DNA of 64,000 nt from Setophaga petechia (GCA_024362935.1 JANCRA010000030.1:8042096-8106095), one strand, 5' to 3'. Shown: positions 42,723 through 54,208, counted from the first letter of the stretch. Numbers and translations are program-made. Notes: generated by a model from the letters alone, not told the origin.

Positions 42723-44214
42723 TCCTGGTGCTGTAAGGGCCAATTCCAGAGCTGGTACAAGGGACAAGGTTTTGTCTTTTCCTGCAAGGATTTGCTTTGT
42801 GCCTGGAAAACCACATCTAGGATTTGGGGTTTGCCAAAAGTTCTGCACTCCCAGAGCTTCCAGAGGCTGAGCCTGACTGCCCCAGCCTGGCTGGCACTGG
42901 GGACACCGAGCTGGGCTCTGGTGGCACCTCCAGTGACATCTCTGGGCTGGTTTGGGGATTGAAACTGCTCTGAGGAACGAGGCAGAGCAGCACGTCCAGC
43001 CTGATTCCTCCCAGGGAGAGGCTAAGAGTGTTAATTAATATTATTCTCCATCCAATTAATATCATTCTCCATGAATGGCTTTAATCAGCCTTGCAGAAAC
43101 ACTTGGCAGCAGTGCTGCATTTCCAGGGATGAGCTGCACTAAATCCACCCAAATTCTGGGAGGAGAAATGGGATGGAGAGGTCAAGGGGTGCTGGGATGA
43201 GCTGGTTTCTGCCCTAAAAGCCAGCCCAGAGCCTGGCCCTGCTGCTGCTGTGGAGCAGAGGGGCTGAGAGATCTCCCTTCTTAGGCTGAAATTTGGGGTT
43301 TTCTGATTTTGAGATCTGCAATATTCAGAAAATAAATAAGTCTATTTTCCAAGCCCACCCCAAGTCCCACCTTGCTCCAGCTTTTGAGCTGCTTGGCACT
43401 TTTTAAACTTTTTGAACCCCAAATTTGAGGTTTGGTTGGAATGAGGGATGTCAACCAGCTGGGTCAGAGCAGGAGGTTCATCCCGTGGAATATCTCAGGG
43501 ATAGGGGGGAGCAGCACGTGCAGGGGGTGAGGATGCTCTGGCAGCTGATTCCTGCTCTGCACTCCCATCCCACCACATCCCACAGCATCCATATGGAACA
43601 GGGCCCACGGAGAGGGAGATGAGAGCCTCCAGACAGTGATGGTTCAATTGGAGAGAATAAAGGAAACAACCAGGATGATAAATGCATTCCAAGAGGGGGG
43701 AAAAATTCATGTCTTTTATTGCTCTCCCAACAAAAACATGAAACACAAACAAATCAAAGGGCTGGAAGTGCTTCCAGCCTGCGACATGACCTGACTGAAC
43801 AAGAGGCTTTAATGTGGAGGGAGCTCCCAGGAGGATTAAACTGCTGATAATAAATTATTGAGAAATATTAGGTGGCGAATGGGCCCGACGCCAGATTGAT
43901 TCACAGCGACATCCGCCAGGAACAAATGGAAAAATGCAGGAAAAAAACCTCAAAGCAAAGCAAAGCTGAGAGCTGGAGCTGAGAAAAACAGAGTGAAAGC
44001 ATCTCCCAAAGGCTGTTTTGGGGTGCAGAGGTTTGTGTCCATGTGGTGGATCTGTAAATCTGTAAATTTTCCTCTGGGTTCTCAATTTCTTGGGTGTCAG
44101 TGGTGCCTTGCACATCCTGGAGGCAGGAATATCCTGGGATTGACCCTGCCTGCTGGAATGAAGGGAACAAGGGAGCCAGACACAGCCATTAAAGGCAGCT
44201 CAATGGCTTTAATT
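42723..44214. other. Single-copy sequence, no gene
   Basis: No gene recognised. The piece 43845-43925 (ATTGAGAAATATTAGG, CGAATGGGCCCGACGCC, GATTGATTCACAGCGACATC) keeps several CpGs in AT-rich sequence and may be conserved. Confidence 0.5.
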
Positions 44215-44545
44215 TAATATTTTTTTCTGTTAATGCTATTAATCACCACAGGCACACGTCAGGAGCTGCTGCATATTTAAACTGGGCCAGGAGCCAGTGA
44301 TTTCTCCTATGCAATTTCCTAATGTTAATAATGTTTCCATTAACCATATTCAGGGAAATCTGCCATTTTTTGTCCTCTTCTGGCCCCTACTTTTTACTTT
44401 TAATTATGACCCAGTGTCAGCTATTGAATAGGTCGTCGCATTTGAAGCATCTGCAAAAGATTTCTTTTTAATAATGCAATTCCTTGGCTGTAATAGCCCT
44501 ATAACAGGAGTAATTAATGAACCACAGCGTGCTCTCTCAGGCTGC
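44215..44545. promoter_or_regulatory. Candidate conserved noncoding element
   Basis: About 330 bp of AT-rich non-repeat sequence with many TAAT cores: TGCTATTAATCACC, CTTTTAATTATGACC, GGAGTAATTAATGAACC, plus TGTTAATAATG and TTTGAAGCATCTGC. It directly borders the 300-bp tandem repeat. Regulatory function is inference from composition only. Confidence 0.35.
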
Positions 44546-44569
44546 CCATACATCCACAGCAAAAGCCAG

Positions 44570-45480
44570 TGGTGGAAAAGGTGCCTCAAAAAACCAGGAG
44601 AGAGCCAGGAAAAATCCAGCAGGGATTGCTGCTACCCCTTTGTGCAGAGGGCAGAGCTGGGGCCACTGCAGTTTCTACCCCTCAGGAGGGGTCTGTGGTC
44701 AGAGAGGGTTCCACAAACCCCAAACACTCCAAAAATTAAGGAAAAGCAGTGGCAGGAAAAGTTCAGGAAGGGACTCCTCAGAGCAGGATTTATCCCTTCT
44801 TTTGTGAGGTCCTGGCAGCTCATGGCACTGGTGGGACACAAGAAATTCCACCTGCCTCTGCTGCTGAGAGAAATATCCAGGAAAAGGTGCCTCAAATCAG
44901 GAGAAAGCCAGGAAAAATCCAGCAGGAGCTGCTGCTACCCCCTTGTGCAGAGGGGCAGAGCTGGGGACCACTGCAGCTTCCTGCAGCTGCAGAAGAGGGG
45001 TCTGAGGTCACTTCCACAAGTCCCAAACACTCCAAAAATTAAGGAAAAGTGGCAGCAGGAAAAGTTCAGGAAGGGACTCCTCAAAGCAGGATTTATCCCT
45101 TCTTTTGTGAGGTCCTGGCAGCTCATGGCACTGGTGGGACACAAAGAATTCCACCTGTGTTTGCTGCTGAGAGAAATATCCAGGAAACCAGGAGAGAGCC
45201 AGGAAAAATCCATCAGGGGCTGCTGCTACCCCCTTGTGCAGAGGGGCAGAGCTGGGGGCCACTGCAGCTTCCTGCAGCTGCAGAGGAGGGGTCTGAGGCC
45301 ACTTCCACAACCCCCAAACACTCCAAAAATTAAGGAAAAGTGGCAGCAGGAAAAGGTCAGGAAATTACTCCTCAGAGCAGGATTTTTCCCTTCTTTTGTC
45401 CTGGCAGCTCATGGCACTGATGGGACACAAGGAATTCCACCTGCCTCTGCTACTGAGGGAAATATCCAGGAAAACAAGAA
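44570..45480. repeat. Long-unit tandem repeat (3 copies, 303 and 291 bp)
   Basis: GAGCCAGGAAAAATCC recurs at about 44603, 44906 and 45197. Each unit contains GAGCTGGGGCCACTGCAG, CCAAACACTCCAAAAATTAA, GGCAGCTCATGGCACTGG and GAGAGAAATATCCAGG. Both spacings are multiples of three, so one plus-strand frame stays open from 44474 to 46030 (518 codons) with three 100-residue repeats (core TPKIKEKWQQEKFRKGLL). The start context is weak and other frames and the minus strand are also open over each unit, so I regard it as a repeat, not a gene. Confidence 0.93.
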
Positions 45481-48400
45481 AGGTGCAAAGGTCTGGGGAG
45501 TTGGAGGGAGTGGGGGTTTGGGAGATGGGGCTGGGAGTTGCCAGCACCAATTTCCCTGTGGGATCAGCCCTCCTTCCCTCCTTTGCCCCCTTCTCTCCCA
45601 CCACGTGAGCCAGCTCATCAGAGCAGAGGAGATGATCAGAAATGAAACGTCCTCAGAGGCTGGTTTGGGTTCACAGCTCTCCCTGGCATTGCTAACACAG
45701 TCCCAGCCTCAGTTCCCTCTGGGGGCTTTGCCCAGGGAGCTGCAGGAGCAGATTTGGGGGGTGACAGCCCCTGGGGACTCAGCCAAGGCTCCTGTTGTCA
45801 GTGCCACCAAAGTCACCAGCCAGGGGTGGTCACCACCAGTCACACCTGAGCTGCTGCTGTGCCCAGCTCTGAGCCCACAGTGGTGCCTGGGAGTGCTGCC
45901 ATCCCTCCTGCCAGCCCTGATCCCACTGCTGGGTGGGAAAACTCTGATGAAAAACCTGATAAAACACATCAGCTGTGGGGACAGGCCAGCAGGGAGGCAG
46001 AGCATCCCACTGGGTGCCACATCCCACTGATCCCTGCATCCCAGCAGGTTCCTGCAGCATCCCACCATCCCCAGCAGCCAGCCCCCTCCCGTGGGGCTGA
46101 TGGAACATGACAGCAAACACAAAATTAGGCTTTGGGGAGCTAAACGGGGCTGTTTGCAGCAAAGAGCCATGAATCAGCCTCCTTGTTGGGAGCTATTAGT
46201 GTCTCCCTTGCCCTACTTTCCCTGTGCTCCATGCAGAATTCCACGGCTGGATGTGTGTTACTAAACCAAAAAGGACATTAATAAATGAGGAACCACGCAG
46301 TCCCCCTGCCTGGCCTGAAAAGGAGCTGGGTGTGCAGGGCTGAGGTGTTCCATAAAATCCATCCCCACCCCTTTGTCCTTCCCCCTGTGCCCCCAGCAGG
46401 GCCAGGGCTCCTCTTGATGAGGAATTGGGATGGAGCAGGCAATTAGCTCCAGCAGTGCCAGGGAGATGCCAGCGCTCTGCTGCTGCCCCAATGCACTCAG
46501 CTAATAAATGTTTGCAGGAATTTAATGTCACCAGCAGCAGGGACAGCGTGGGGACAGCTGGGGAGGTGCTGCAGGAAGCTGCTGCTGCCTCTCCCAGTGC
46601 CACAGTGGGGACAGGGGGAAAGTCTGCCCTGCCTGGGAGGGTGGAGAGGCTCGTTCTGGGTGGCACAGGGGGCATCCCAATTATCCCGTTCCATCCCGTG
46701 GAATCCCATTTATCCAAAACACAGCAAAAGGGTCAGGCGCTCTCTTCCTTCTAGAAACCAAAATTCCGAGGGGAAATTTGAACCATGAGATTAAAAATGC
46801 CCACATTTCATGGTGCCCACAGAGCTGCCCACACCCCCGAGGGCCCTCCTTCACCCTGACAGCATCCAAAACACAGGGATGAGGAAAGGAGGGGGGAAAA
46901 ATCCCACCCTCACCCAGCATCTGCCTCTGCTCGTGGCTGATACTAAAAAGAGAGTGAGAAGGGAAATGAAGAGAGCCCTGAGAAGCTTGAAAGGTAATTA
47001 AGGTAAAACTCGTTAATATTTCAAGGCAGAGCTGTGCCTATTACAGCAAAAGGCCTGGCTGGAGCCGGGGAAGTGACGGGAAGAGCTTGTCTCATTGCAT
47101 AACTGCACTTTATGGGATCAAAGCAATAAAATTTAAGCAACCTGCTGAAAACCCTGGCTGGGCGAGGGGGGAAAAGCCTCTGGAAAAGCCTGGGAGAGCA
47201 GAATATAAAAATGCTTCCAGTTCTTGTCTGACATGAATGATCATGGAGAAAAATTCCCTGCAATCCTCTCAGGATTTCACTAAATCTCCTGGCCTGGGAT
47301 GGTTTGGGGGGGCCACGGGGAAGGAGCTCAGCCCTGGAGGGTGCAGGGGGTGGGCAGAGCCATGGGAACAGGGCAGTGAATCCTTGGGACCCTCTCAGCA
47401 TCCCCCTGGGTGAGGATGGGGCAGCACAGCCCTGAGCAGGGCTGGAGGAGCTGGGCTGAACTCCAGCCTTGCAGGAGCTCAGGTTTGTTCAGGGCTGGGC
47501 TGATTATTGGGGATGGAGGAACTCAGTTAATTATGGAGGTTGGAGGGTCTCGAGTTAATAATCGAGGTTGCAGGGGTTCGGTTAATTGTCAGGACTGGAG
47601 AAGCTCAGCTAATTATCTCTCCCAGCCATTGTTATTCCGGCGGCAGCAGGGAGGGCTGGGCTCTCCGGAGAGGCTCCGTCTCCGGTTTCATCTCCAGGAG
47701 GGCAGGGAAAATGGGGCTTTATCTTCTGCTTGGAAATTTTCCAGGCAGGAGCTGTTTGCTGCTCTAAAACCCTCAGGAGAGGAGGTGGCAGCAGGTCCCG
47801 GGGGTCCCCATCCCTGCCTGAGCCCACCCTGTGGGAGAAGCAGGAAATCCCAGGAAATCTCAGTGCCTCGGGATCACAGCTGGACCTGAAGGGTCCCACA
47901 AAAGGGTTGGGGCTGGAAACTGAGCCTGGAACCTGCAGGGATGTGGATTCCCAAAGCTCCATCAGCTCCTTGGCCGTGGGCTGTGCTCCAATATTGCATT
48001 AGGAGATAAGAGAGCAGGGAGCTGGCAAGGTGAGGAGAGGATTCCAGTGCTCTGCCCCCTGTAATTCCCATCCCACATTTGCCAGGAACACAGCAGCTGA
48101 AATGTTTGCCTCTTCAACAAACAAACCAAATAAACACGAATGTCCCAAATTCCCCAGCTCTGTGCCAGGTCCTGCTGCAGATGGGCTGAGGGGTGCCCAC
48201 ACCCACCCTGCCACAGCCACGCCACGTGCAGAGCTGTCAGCTCCCAGCACACTGAGATTTATTGATGCCACAGATCCCCCCTCTCCTCCCCTGCAGCCTC
48301 TCCAAGCAGAATGATTCTCAAATTAAATTGCAGCATTTTTCCCAAGCACTCACTCCCTCGAATACACAAGGCAAGAAAGAACAGAGTTGCAGTGGAGGAA

Positions 48401-49065
48401 TTACAGGATGGGGAGTTTATTTATGTTTATTTCTGCTTTAAAACATGAAGCTGGGCTCTCCCTGCTCAGAGCTGTGAGGAAAGAAATTTGGGAGGAAACC
48501 AGGCAGACTCGGAACGGGGTGTGGACAAGAGAACTTCTCAGAGAGCTTTTAGGAATGGAAAGAAATTTAAAATACACTGAAAAGATACAACAGCTTTAAT
48601 GGCTGGCAAAAGGGAGCATGAAGGAATTGAGGGAACAAGCAGCAGTCCAGGAGGAGAAAACCTTTCAGGATTTCCTTTCTAAGAGGGTGAAGGATCCAAC
48701 CTTTTTGGCCTTGCCAAAAGTAGGAAGCTCATTTTCCTGCTACACTGGAGATGACACCCGGAATATTCTACTTGGATCCCTCCAGCCTCTGCAAAAACCA
48801 ATTTCCCTCACGCCAGCAAAACTGTGTTTTATTAACAGCAATTTGAGCTCTCCAATAAATCCCAGCCAGGCATAATTCCCTGGAAAATGGCATGCCTGCA
48901 TTGTTACTGCCTCCCTGCTCCTTGCTCGGAACCATTTAGGACAATACTGACTTGACGGAGTCTATTAAGCAGGATATTCTGGGATGTGCCACAACTGCTG
49001 CTCTTAAACCCTCTGCTCACTTCCTGGGCAATGGTCCCGAGCAGCAGGAGCAGCCAGGAGGATTC
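45481..49065. other. Single-copy sequence, no gene (3.6 kb)
   Basis: No convincing exon or transposon. The stretch 46975-47170 (GGTAATTAAGG, CGTTAATATTTCAAGG, CATTGCATAACTGCAC, GCAATAAAATTTAAGC) looks like a conserved noncoding element. A small homeodomain-site repeat lies at 47518-47614. Confidence 0.5.
47518..47614. repeat. 27-28-bp repeat with TTAATTA/TTAATAA sites (about 4 copies)
   Basis: Four diverged units (ACTCAGTTAATTATGGAGG, TCTCGAGTTAATAATCGAGG, GGTTCGGTTAATTGTCAGG, GCTCAGCTAATTATCTC) each hold one homeodomain-type core at constant spacing. Confidence 0.7.
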
Positions 49066-49810
49066 CCATCCATCCATCATCCATCCATCCATCCATCCAT
49101 CCATCCATCCATCCATCCATCATCCATCCATCCATCATCCATCCATCCATACATCATCCATCCATCATCCATCCATCCATCCATCATCCATCATCCATCA
49201 TCCATCCATCATCCATCCATCCATCCATCCATCATCCATCCATCATCCATCCATCATCCATCCATCATCCATCCATCATCCATCATCCATCCATCCATCC
49301 ATCCATCCATCATCCATCCATCATCCATCCATCATCCATCCATCATCCATCCATCCATCATCCATCCATCCATCCATCCATCCATCCTCCATCCATCATC
49401 CATCATCCATCCATCCATCATCCATCCATCATCCATGCATCCATCCATCCATCCATCATCCATCCATCCATCCATCATCCATCATCTATCATCCATCATC
49501 CATCATCCATCATCCATCCATCCATCATCCATCCATCATCCATGCATCCATCCATCCATCATCCATCCATCATCCATCCATCCATCCATCATCCATCCAT
49601 CCATCCATCATCCATCCATCCATCCATCCATCCATCCATCCATCATCCATCATCCATCCATCCATCCATCATCCATCCATCCATCCATCCATCATCCATC
49701 CATCCCTCCATCCATCCATCCATCCATCCATCCATCATCCATCCATCCATCCATCCATCATCCATCCATCCCTCCATCCATCCATCCATCCATCATCCAT
49801 CCATCCATCC
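49066..49810. repeat. (ATCC)n / (ATCATCC)n compound array, about 745 bp
   Basis: CCAT tetranucleotides are broken at irregular intervals by CATCAT, giving ATCCATCATCC units, with rare variants CATGCATC, CATACATC, CATCTATC and CCTCC. A block with GCATCC and a block with CCCTCCATCC each occur twice, showing internal duplications. HPSIHPSI frames of 297-342 codons are artefacts. Confidence 0.98.
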
Positions 49811-49944
49811 TGGGTGGCACAGCATCCTTTATGGGATGGACACTGCTCCTGCTGTCCCTCAGTGCCCCAGTCTCAGTAAAATGCAGAAAAATCCGAGCTG
49901 ATTTTAGTAGTGAGAGGCTGGGAGGGAGGCCAGAGAGGTGGGAA

Positions 49945-50150
49945 CCATGGAACCTTGATTTGGGTTGGAAGGGACCTTAAAATTCATCTCATCCCACCCC
50001 TGCCACGGGCAGGGACAGCTTCCACTGGCCCAGGTTCCTCCAAATCCTGCCCAACATGGCCTGGGACACTTCCAGGGATCCAGGGGCAGCCACAGCTGTG
50101 CCAGACCCTCCCCACCCTCCCAGCCAGGAATTCCTTCCCAATCCAAACCC
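49945..50150 (-). mobile_element. CR1 LINE 3' end fragment
   Basis: On the plus strand: CATGGAACCTTGATTTGGG, TTGGAAGGGACCTTAAA, CCCTGCCACGGGCAGGGACA, CAACATGGCCTGGGACACTT, the reverse of a CR1 tail. Same subfamily as 53975-54208 (GATTAATTTTAAGGTCCCTTCCAACC in reverse), which may be close in age. Confidence 0.87.
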
Positions 50151-50398
50151 ATTTTTCAGTTTGAAGCATCCCTGGCACCCCCCAGCAGCCCAAGCATCAG
50201 GCAGGCTGGGGATGTGCAAAGAGCTCCTGGCTCCCCCCAAGGATGATTTCCCTTCAGGTGTAGGAAAACTGAGGCTGCTGCAGAAGTGAAGATTTCCCTT
50301 TGCTCCTTTGCAAGCTGGAAGTTTAGGACAGGAGAACACAGCCAGGGCAGGACTCTCAGTCCTACTCCACATCCAGAGAGTTCTCCCTGCCCTTCCTG

Positions 50399-50790
50399 GG
50401 ATGGGTGTGGGCTCCTGTATGAATCCAGGTTCGTGGGATGGGTGATCCAGGCTCATGGGATGGGTGTGAGCTCCTGGATGAATTCAGGCTCATGGGATGA
50501 ATCTGAGCCCCTGGATGAATCCAGGCTCATGGGATGGGTGATCCAGGTTCATGGGATGGGTGTGAGCCCCTGGATCAATCCAGGCTTGTGAGATGGGTGA
50601 TCCAGGTTCATGGGATGGGTGTGAGCCCCTGGATCAATCCAGGCTTGTGAGATGGGTGATCCAGGTTCATGGGATGGGTGTGAGCCCCTGGATGAATCCA
50701 AGCTCATGGGATGGGTGATCCAAGCTCATGGGATGGTTGATCCAAGCTCATGGGATGAATGTGACCCCCTGGATGAGCCCAGGCTCCTGG
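50399..50790. repeat. 59-bp compound minisatellite
   Basis: Two modules, GGATGGGTGATCCAGGTTCA and GGGTGTGAGCCCCTGGATC-AATCCAGGC, alternate to make a unit of about 59 bp (for example 50588 and 50647), with deletions that leave single modules. Confidence 0.94.
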
Positions 50791-51782
50791 GGGGCTCCTG
50801 CTGCTGCCCAGCCCCTCCCCAGGCACAGCAGAGCTGCCAGGACTCACCAGCAGCACCCGTAGATCTTTTTTTAATTTGAAGAACGAACAGTTTCCAGGAA
50901 CTGCTCCAAAGTTAGAAACAATATGATGCTGCTGGTGAATAAGTCATGAGGGCTGGAGCCTAAATCTACATATTTATGTGCACACTGCCTCATGCAGGGG
51001 GATGATTTATATAATTTATACAAGTGAGAACACTCCCATGCCCCAGTGCAGCTCTCCCCAGGCTGGGTTGTGCCCCACAAAAGCCAAGCTGCCACCCCAA
51101 AGTCCTGCTGGAGGCTGGCACTGACCCCCCACTCTCCACCCACTGCCCAGGTGGCTTTTAGGACACCCAATCCTGCCCTCAAATCCATGTTTTCCACCTG
51201 CCAGTGCTGCCAAAGCCACCAACAGGATGTCTCCTATTAGAGAAACTAAAAATATTGTCAGTCAATGATATGTCAGAGCAGGGAAGTCAGCAGAGATCTA
51301 TTTTCATACACTTTCCATACCAACACTTATTAATTTTTTTTTCCCTTTTTTCGCTTTTTTAATTATTGAAAGTTTCTGCTTCAAGAAGCTCCCCCGTTCT
51401 CGGGGGGGGTGGGAAAATGATATCAAAATAGGCCTTTTGCTAATCTCTGCCTTTTCATGTGCACAGTTATCCTTGGGAAAGCTGGATCCCAGAAACATCA
51501 GAAAGTCTCGTGTGCCCCCAGGGTCTGCCTGCCACCTCCCCACCACGAGAGCAAGCGAGCCTAATTAAATTGTAAAATTGCAACCAGCACTTTTCCTTTA
51601 TTTCTCCCTTTTTTCACTCAGTGCTCGGCTGTGCCTTTAATTACCACCTTCAATTATGTGTCACTTCAAGGCCCGAGTTTCTCTTTTGAAAACCCTTTTT
51701 TGCTTCAGTTAAGGGGGAAAAAATACCTGTGGAAAACACAGGGGGATGGCTCAGGTGTGGAAGCCCAGGCTCCAGTTTAATC
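50791..51782. other. Single-copy sequence, no gene
   Basis: No gene recognised. AT-rich pieces at 50900-51030 and 51560-51700 (CCTAATTAAATTGTAAAATTG, TTAATTACCACC) may be regulatory. A G-run (G8) lies at about 51402. Confidence 0.5.
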
Positions 51783-51845
51783 TGTGCTTAAGCGCTTTGC
51801 AAGGCCCAGAGCATCTCTGTGCCTCAGTTTCCCTGACCATTCCTC
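51783..51845 (-). mobile_element. MIR-like SINE fragment (ancient)
   Basis: AAGCGCTTTGCAAGGCCC followed by CTCTGTGCCTCAGTTTCCC is the reverse complement of the MIR core (a GGGAAACTGAGGCACAGAG motif). Only about 60 bp remain. Confidence 0.7.
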
Positions 51846-51863
51846 TGTCCCTGGGGTCAGCTT

Positions 51864-52384
51864 GGTCCTTTTCTTTAGGATGGCATCTTCTTTAGGATGG
51901 CATCTTCTTTAGGATGTCCTTTTTATAGGATGGCCCTTTCATTTAGGATGGTCCTTTTCTTTAGGATGGTTCTTTCCTTGAGGATGTCCTTTTCTTTAGG
52001 ATTTCCTTTTCTTCAGGATGGTTCTTTCCTTTAGGATGTCCTTTATTTAGGATGTCATTTTCTTTAGGATGGTCCTTTTCTTTAGGATGGTTCTTTCCTT
52101 GACGATGTCCTTTTCTTTAGGATGTCCTTTTCTTCAGGATGTCCTTTCTTTAGGATTTCCTTTCCTTGAGGATGTCCTTTTCTTCAAGATGTCCTTTCTT
52201 CAGGATGTCCTTTTCTTTAGGATGGTTCTTTCCTTGAGGATGTCCTTTCTTTAGGACGTCCTTTTCTTTAGGATGGTTTTCTCCTTGAGGATGTCCTTTT
52301 CTTTAGGATGATCCTTTCCTTGAGGATGTCCTTTCTTTAGGATGATCCTTTCCTTGAGGATGTCCTTTTCTTTAGGATGGCATT
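51864..52384. repeat. 17-bp minisatellite (about 30 copies)
   Basis: The unit is GTCCTTTTCTTTAGGAT, with variants TTCTTTCCTTGAGGAT and TCCTTTCTTCAGGATG. Order changes of the variants suggest longer blocks of about 50-60 bp copied together. Confidence 0.96.
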
Positions 52385-52560
52385 ATCACTGCCCTGCCAG
52401 GACATGGTCAGACCCTCTGGGTGCCCTGCAGGACCTGCAGCAGCACAAGTTTGGGGGCACACAGGGATCCTCTGGGATCCCCTGCCCAGCAGGAAAAATG
52501 CCCCCAAATCCTTTTCCCCCTCCCCAGGACCCCCCTGCGAAGGAGTTTAAAGCCTTTTCC

Positions 52561-52740
52561 CAAAGAAGGGCTCCCCGGGAGGCGGCTCCCCGGGCAGGAG
52601 AGGTCTCACCCCGATCACAGAGCACCGAGGGCTCGGCTGGAGATCAAACGGCTCCGCTGGCCGCGTTCAAAGGCGGCGGGGCCGCGCTAAGAGCCGGGGC
52701 TGCCTCTCGCAGCACGCAGCCTCCTCCTCCCCTCCTTCCT
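52561..52740. promoter_or_regulatory. Small CpG-rich island
   Basis: I count 17 CpG in about 180 bp (for example GGCGGCTCCCCGGG, GGCCGCGTTC, GGCGGCGGGGCCGCGC), far denser than the surrounding sequence. It may be a promoter or an unmethylated regulatory patch, but no exon with splice sites is recognisable next to it. Confidence 0.4.
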
Positions 52741-52956
52741 TCTGAAGCGCCTCTGGGCCTTTCATGTCTCCGGCACTGCCCCCTCCCTGGCCAGGAAAAT
52801 CCAAAAATGGGATTAAAACCACTCTGAGACGCTCGTGCTGGCGAGGCAGAGCTGCCTGTCCCTGCACGGAGGAGGGGATGGGGAAAAGGACATTTGGGGT
52901 GGTTCTCATCACTTCCCTCCATGGGGTGCTGAGCAGCAAAGGCTCAGGGACCATCC

Positions 52957-53341
52957 TGTCACAGACAACTTTTATGGAAAATCCTTTCCTTAAGATTTTT
53001 CCTCCTGAGAAGCTGAGAGGCCTCAAGAACAAAATGTAAACAATGATTATCTGCTGCTGTGGAATGCAACAGGTGCATCTGTGATTGGTCTCATGTGGTT
53101 GTTTCTAATTAATGGCCAATCACAGTCAGGTGGCTCAGACTCTCTATCCGAGACAGAAGCTTTTGTTATCATTCTTTCCTATTCTATTCTTAGCCAGCCT
53201 TCTGATAAGACCTTTTCTTCTGTTCTTTTAGTATAGTTTTAAAGTAATATATATAATAAAATAATAACTCAAGCCTTCTGAAACATGGAGTCAGATCCTC
53301 ATCTCTTCCCCAATCCAAGAACCCCTGTGAACACTGTCACA
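52957..53341 (+). mobile_element. Solo ERV LTR, group C, copy 4 (385 bp)
   Basis: Starts TGTCACAGACAAC and ends ACACTGTCACA, with a perfect 6-bp duplication CCATCC (52951-52956, 53342-53347). CCAAT box and AATAAA-type signals are kept (ATAATAAAATAATAAC has lost the last match to the consensus ATAAATC). It shares GAGACAGAAGCTTTTG with the copy at 17224. Confidence 0.95.
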
Positions 53342-53974
53342 CCATCCCAAGGGAATTCCCACATCCTGGGAGAGGTGTGACCATCCCCTGTGCTGGCAGA
53401 GGGGTGGGCACAGCCACTGCCTGCAGGGAATCTGCCCCTGGTGCTGCTGGAGTCTCTCCCTGGCTCCCTCTCAGCTCCAGCCCCTGTGGGAGATGGGTTT
53501 CTCCATCCCAAAATCCTTCCTGGGCTTCCTTTGGAAAGCTCAACCCTCCCGACCTAACCCTTGGTTTGGGCACTGCAGGTGGGCAGGTTCTACCTGCTCT
53601 CCCTCTTTCTGTGAGATCTGGGGGGGAAAAGAAGGAAAAAATTTGTGCAAGGAGCAGAGAGGAAGAGGAAGGGTTCCCTGGGGATGAGTCCTTTGCGGCA
53701 GAAGGGGAAGGGGAGCCACAAGGATTAGCACAGACACGAAAATCAGGAGTCAGGAGTAATTAAAAGAGCCTGGGTCACCTCTTAGGCCCAGAGAAAGCCC
53801 TGATAATGGTCTGGGTGCTCATTAAAGAGATATAATTAGGACTCTGAAGCCACTGATGAGGCACTGCACATCCCCAGTACCACAATGTCCACATGGGCAG
53901 CTCCTGCTCCCCTCTCCTGAGGCAGGCACACACAAATCCCTGCACAGCCCAAAGCACCCTGCCCCTCAAAAACA
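53342..53974. other. Single-copy sequence, no gene
   Basis: No gene recognised. Confidence 0.5.
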
Positions 53975-54208
53975 GAGCAGGGTTAGATGGAATACTGGGG
54001 AGAAATCCTTCCCTGTGAGGGTGGGCAGGCCCTGGCACAGGTGCCCAGAGCAGCTGTGGCTGCCCCTGGATCCCTGGCAGTGCCCAAGGCCAGCTTGGAG
54101 GGACTTGGAGCAGCCTGGGCCAGTGGAAGGTGTCCCTGCCCATGGCAGGGGTGGAATGAGATTAATTTTAAGGTCCCTTCCAACCCAAACCCTTCCACAA
54201 TTCCATGA
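53975..54208 (+). mobile_element. CR1 LINE 3' end fragment
   Basis: GGTTAGATGGAATACTGGGG, GTGAGGGTGGGCAGGCCCTG, GGTGCCCAGAGCAGCTGTGG, CTGCCCATGGCAGGGGTGG, AAGGTCCCTTCCAACCC and the tail ACAATTCCATGAC mark a CR1 3' end. The 5' end is truncated. Confidence 0.88.

Noticed and set aside
48387..48599. 70-codon frame possibly a small exon
   Set aside because: It looked protein-like (EIWEETRQTRNGVW) but has no recognised family, and neither edge has a convincing splice site.
48952..49980. HPSI repeat proteins up to 342 codons
   Set aside because: They are ATCC array translations.
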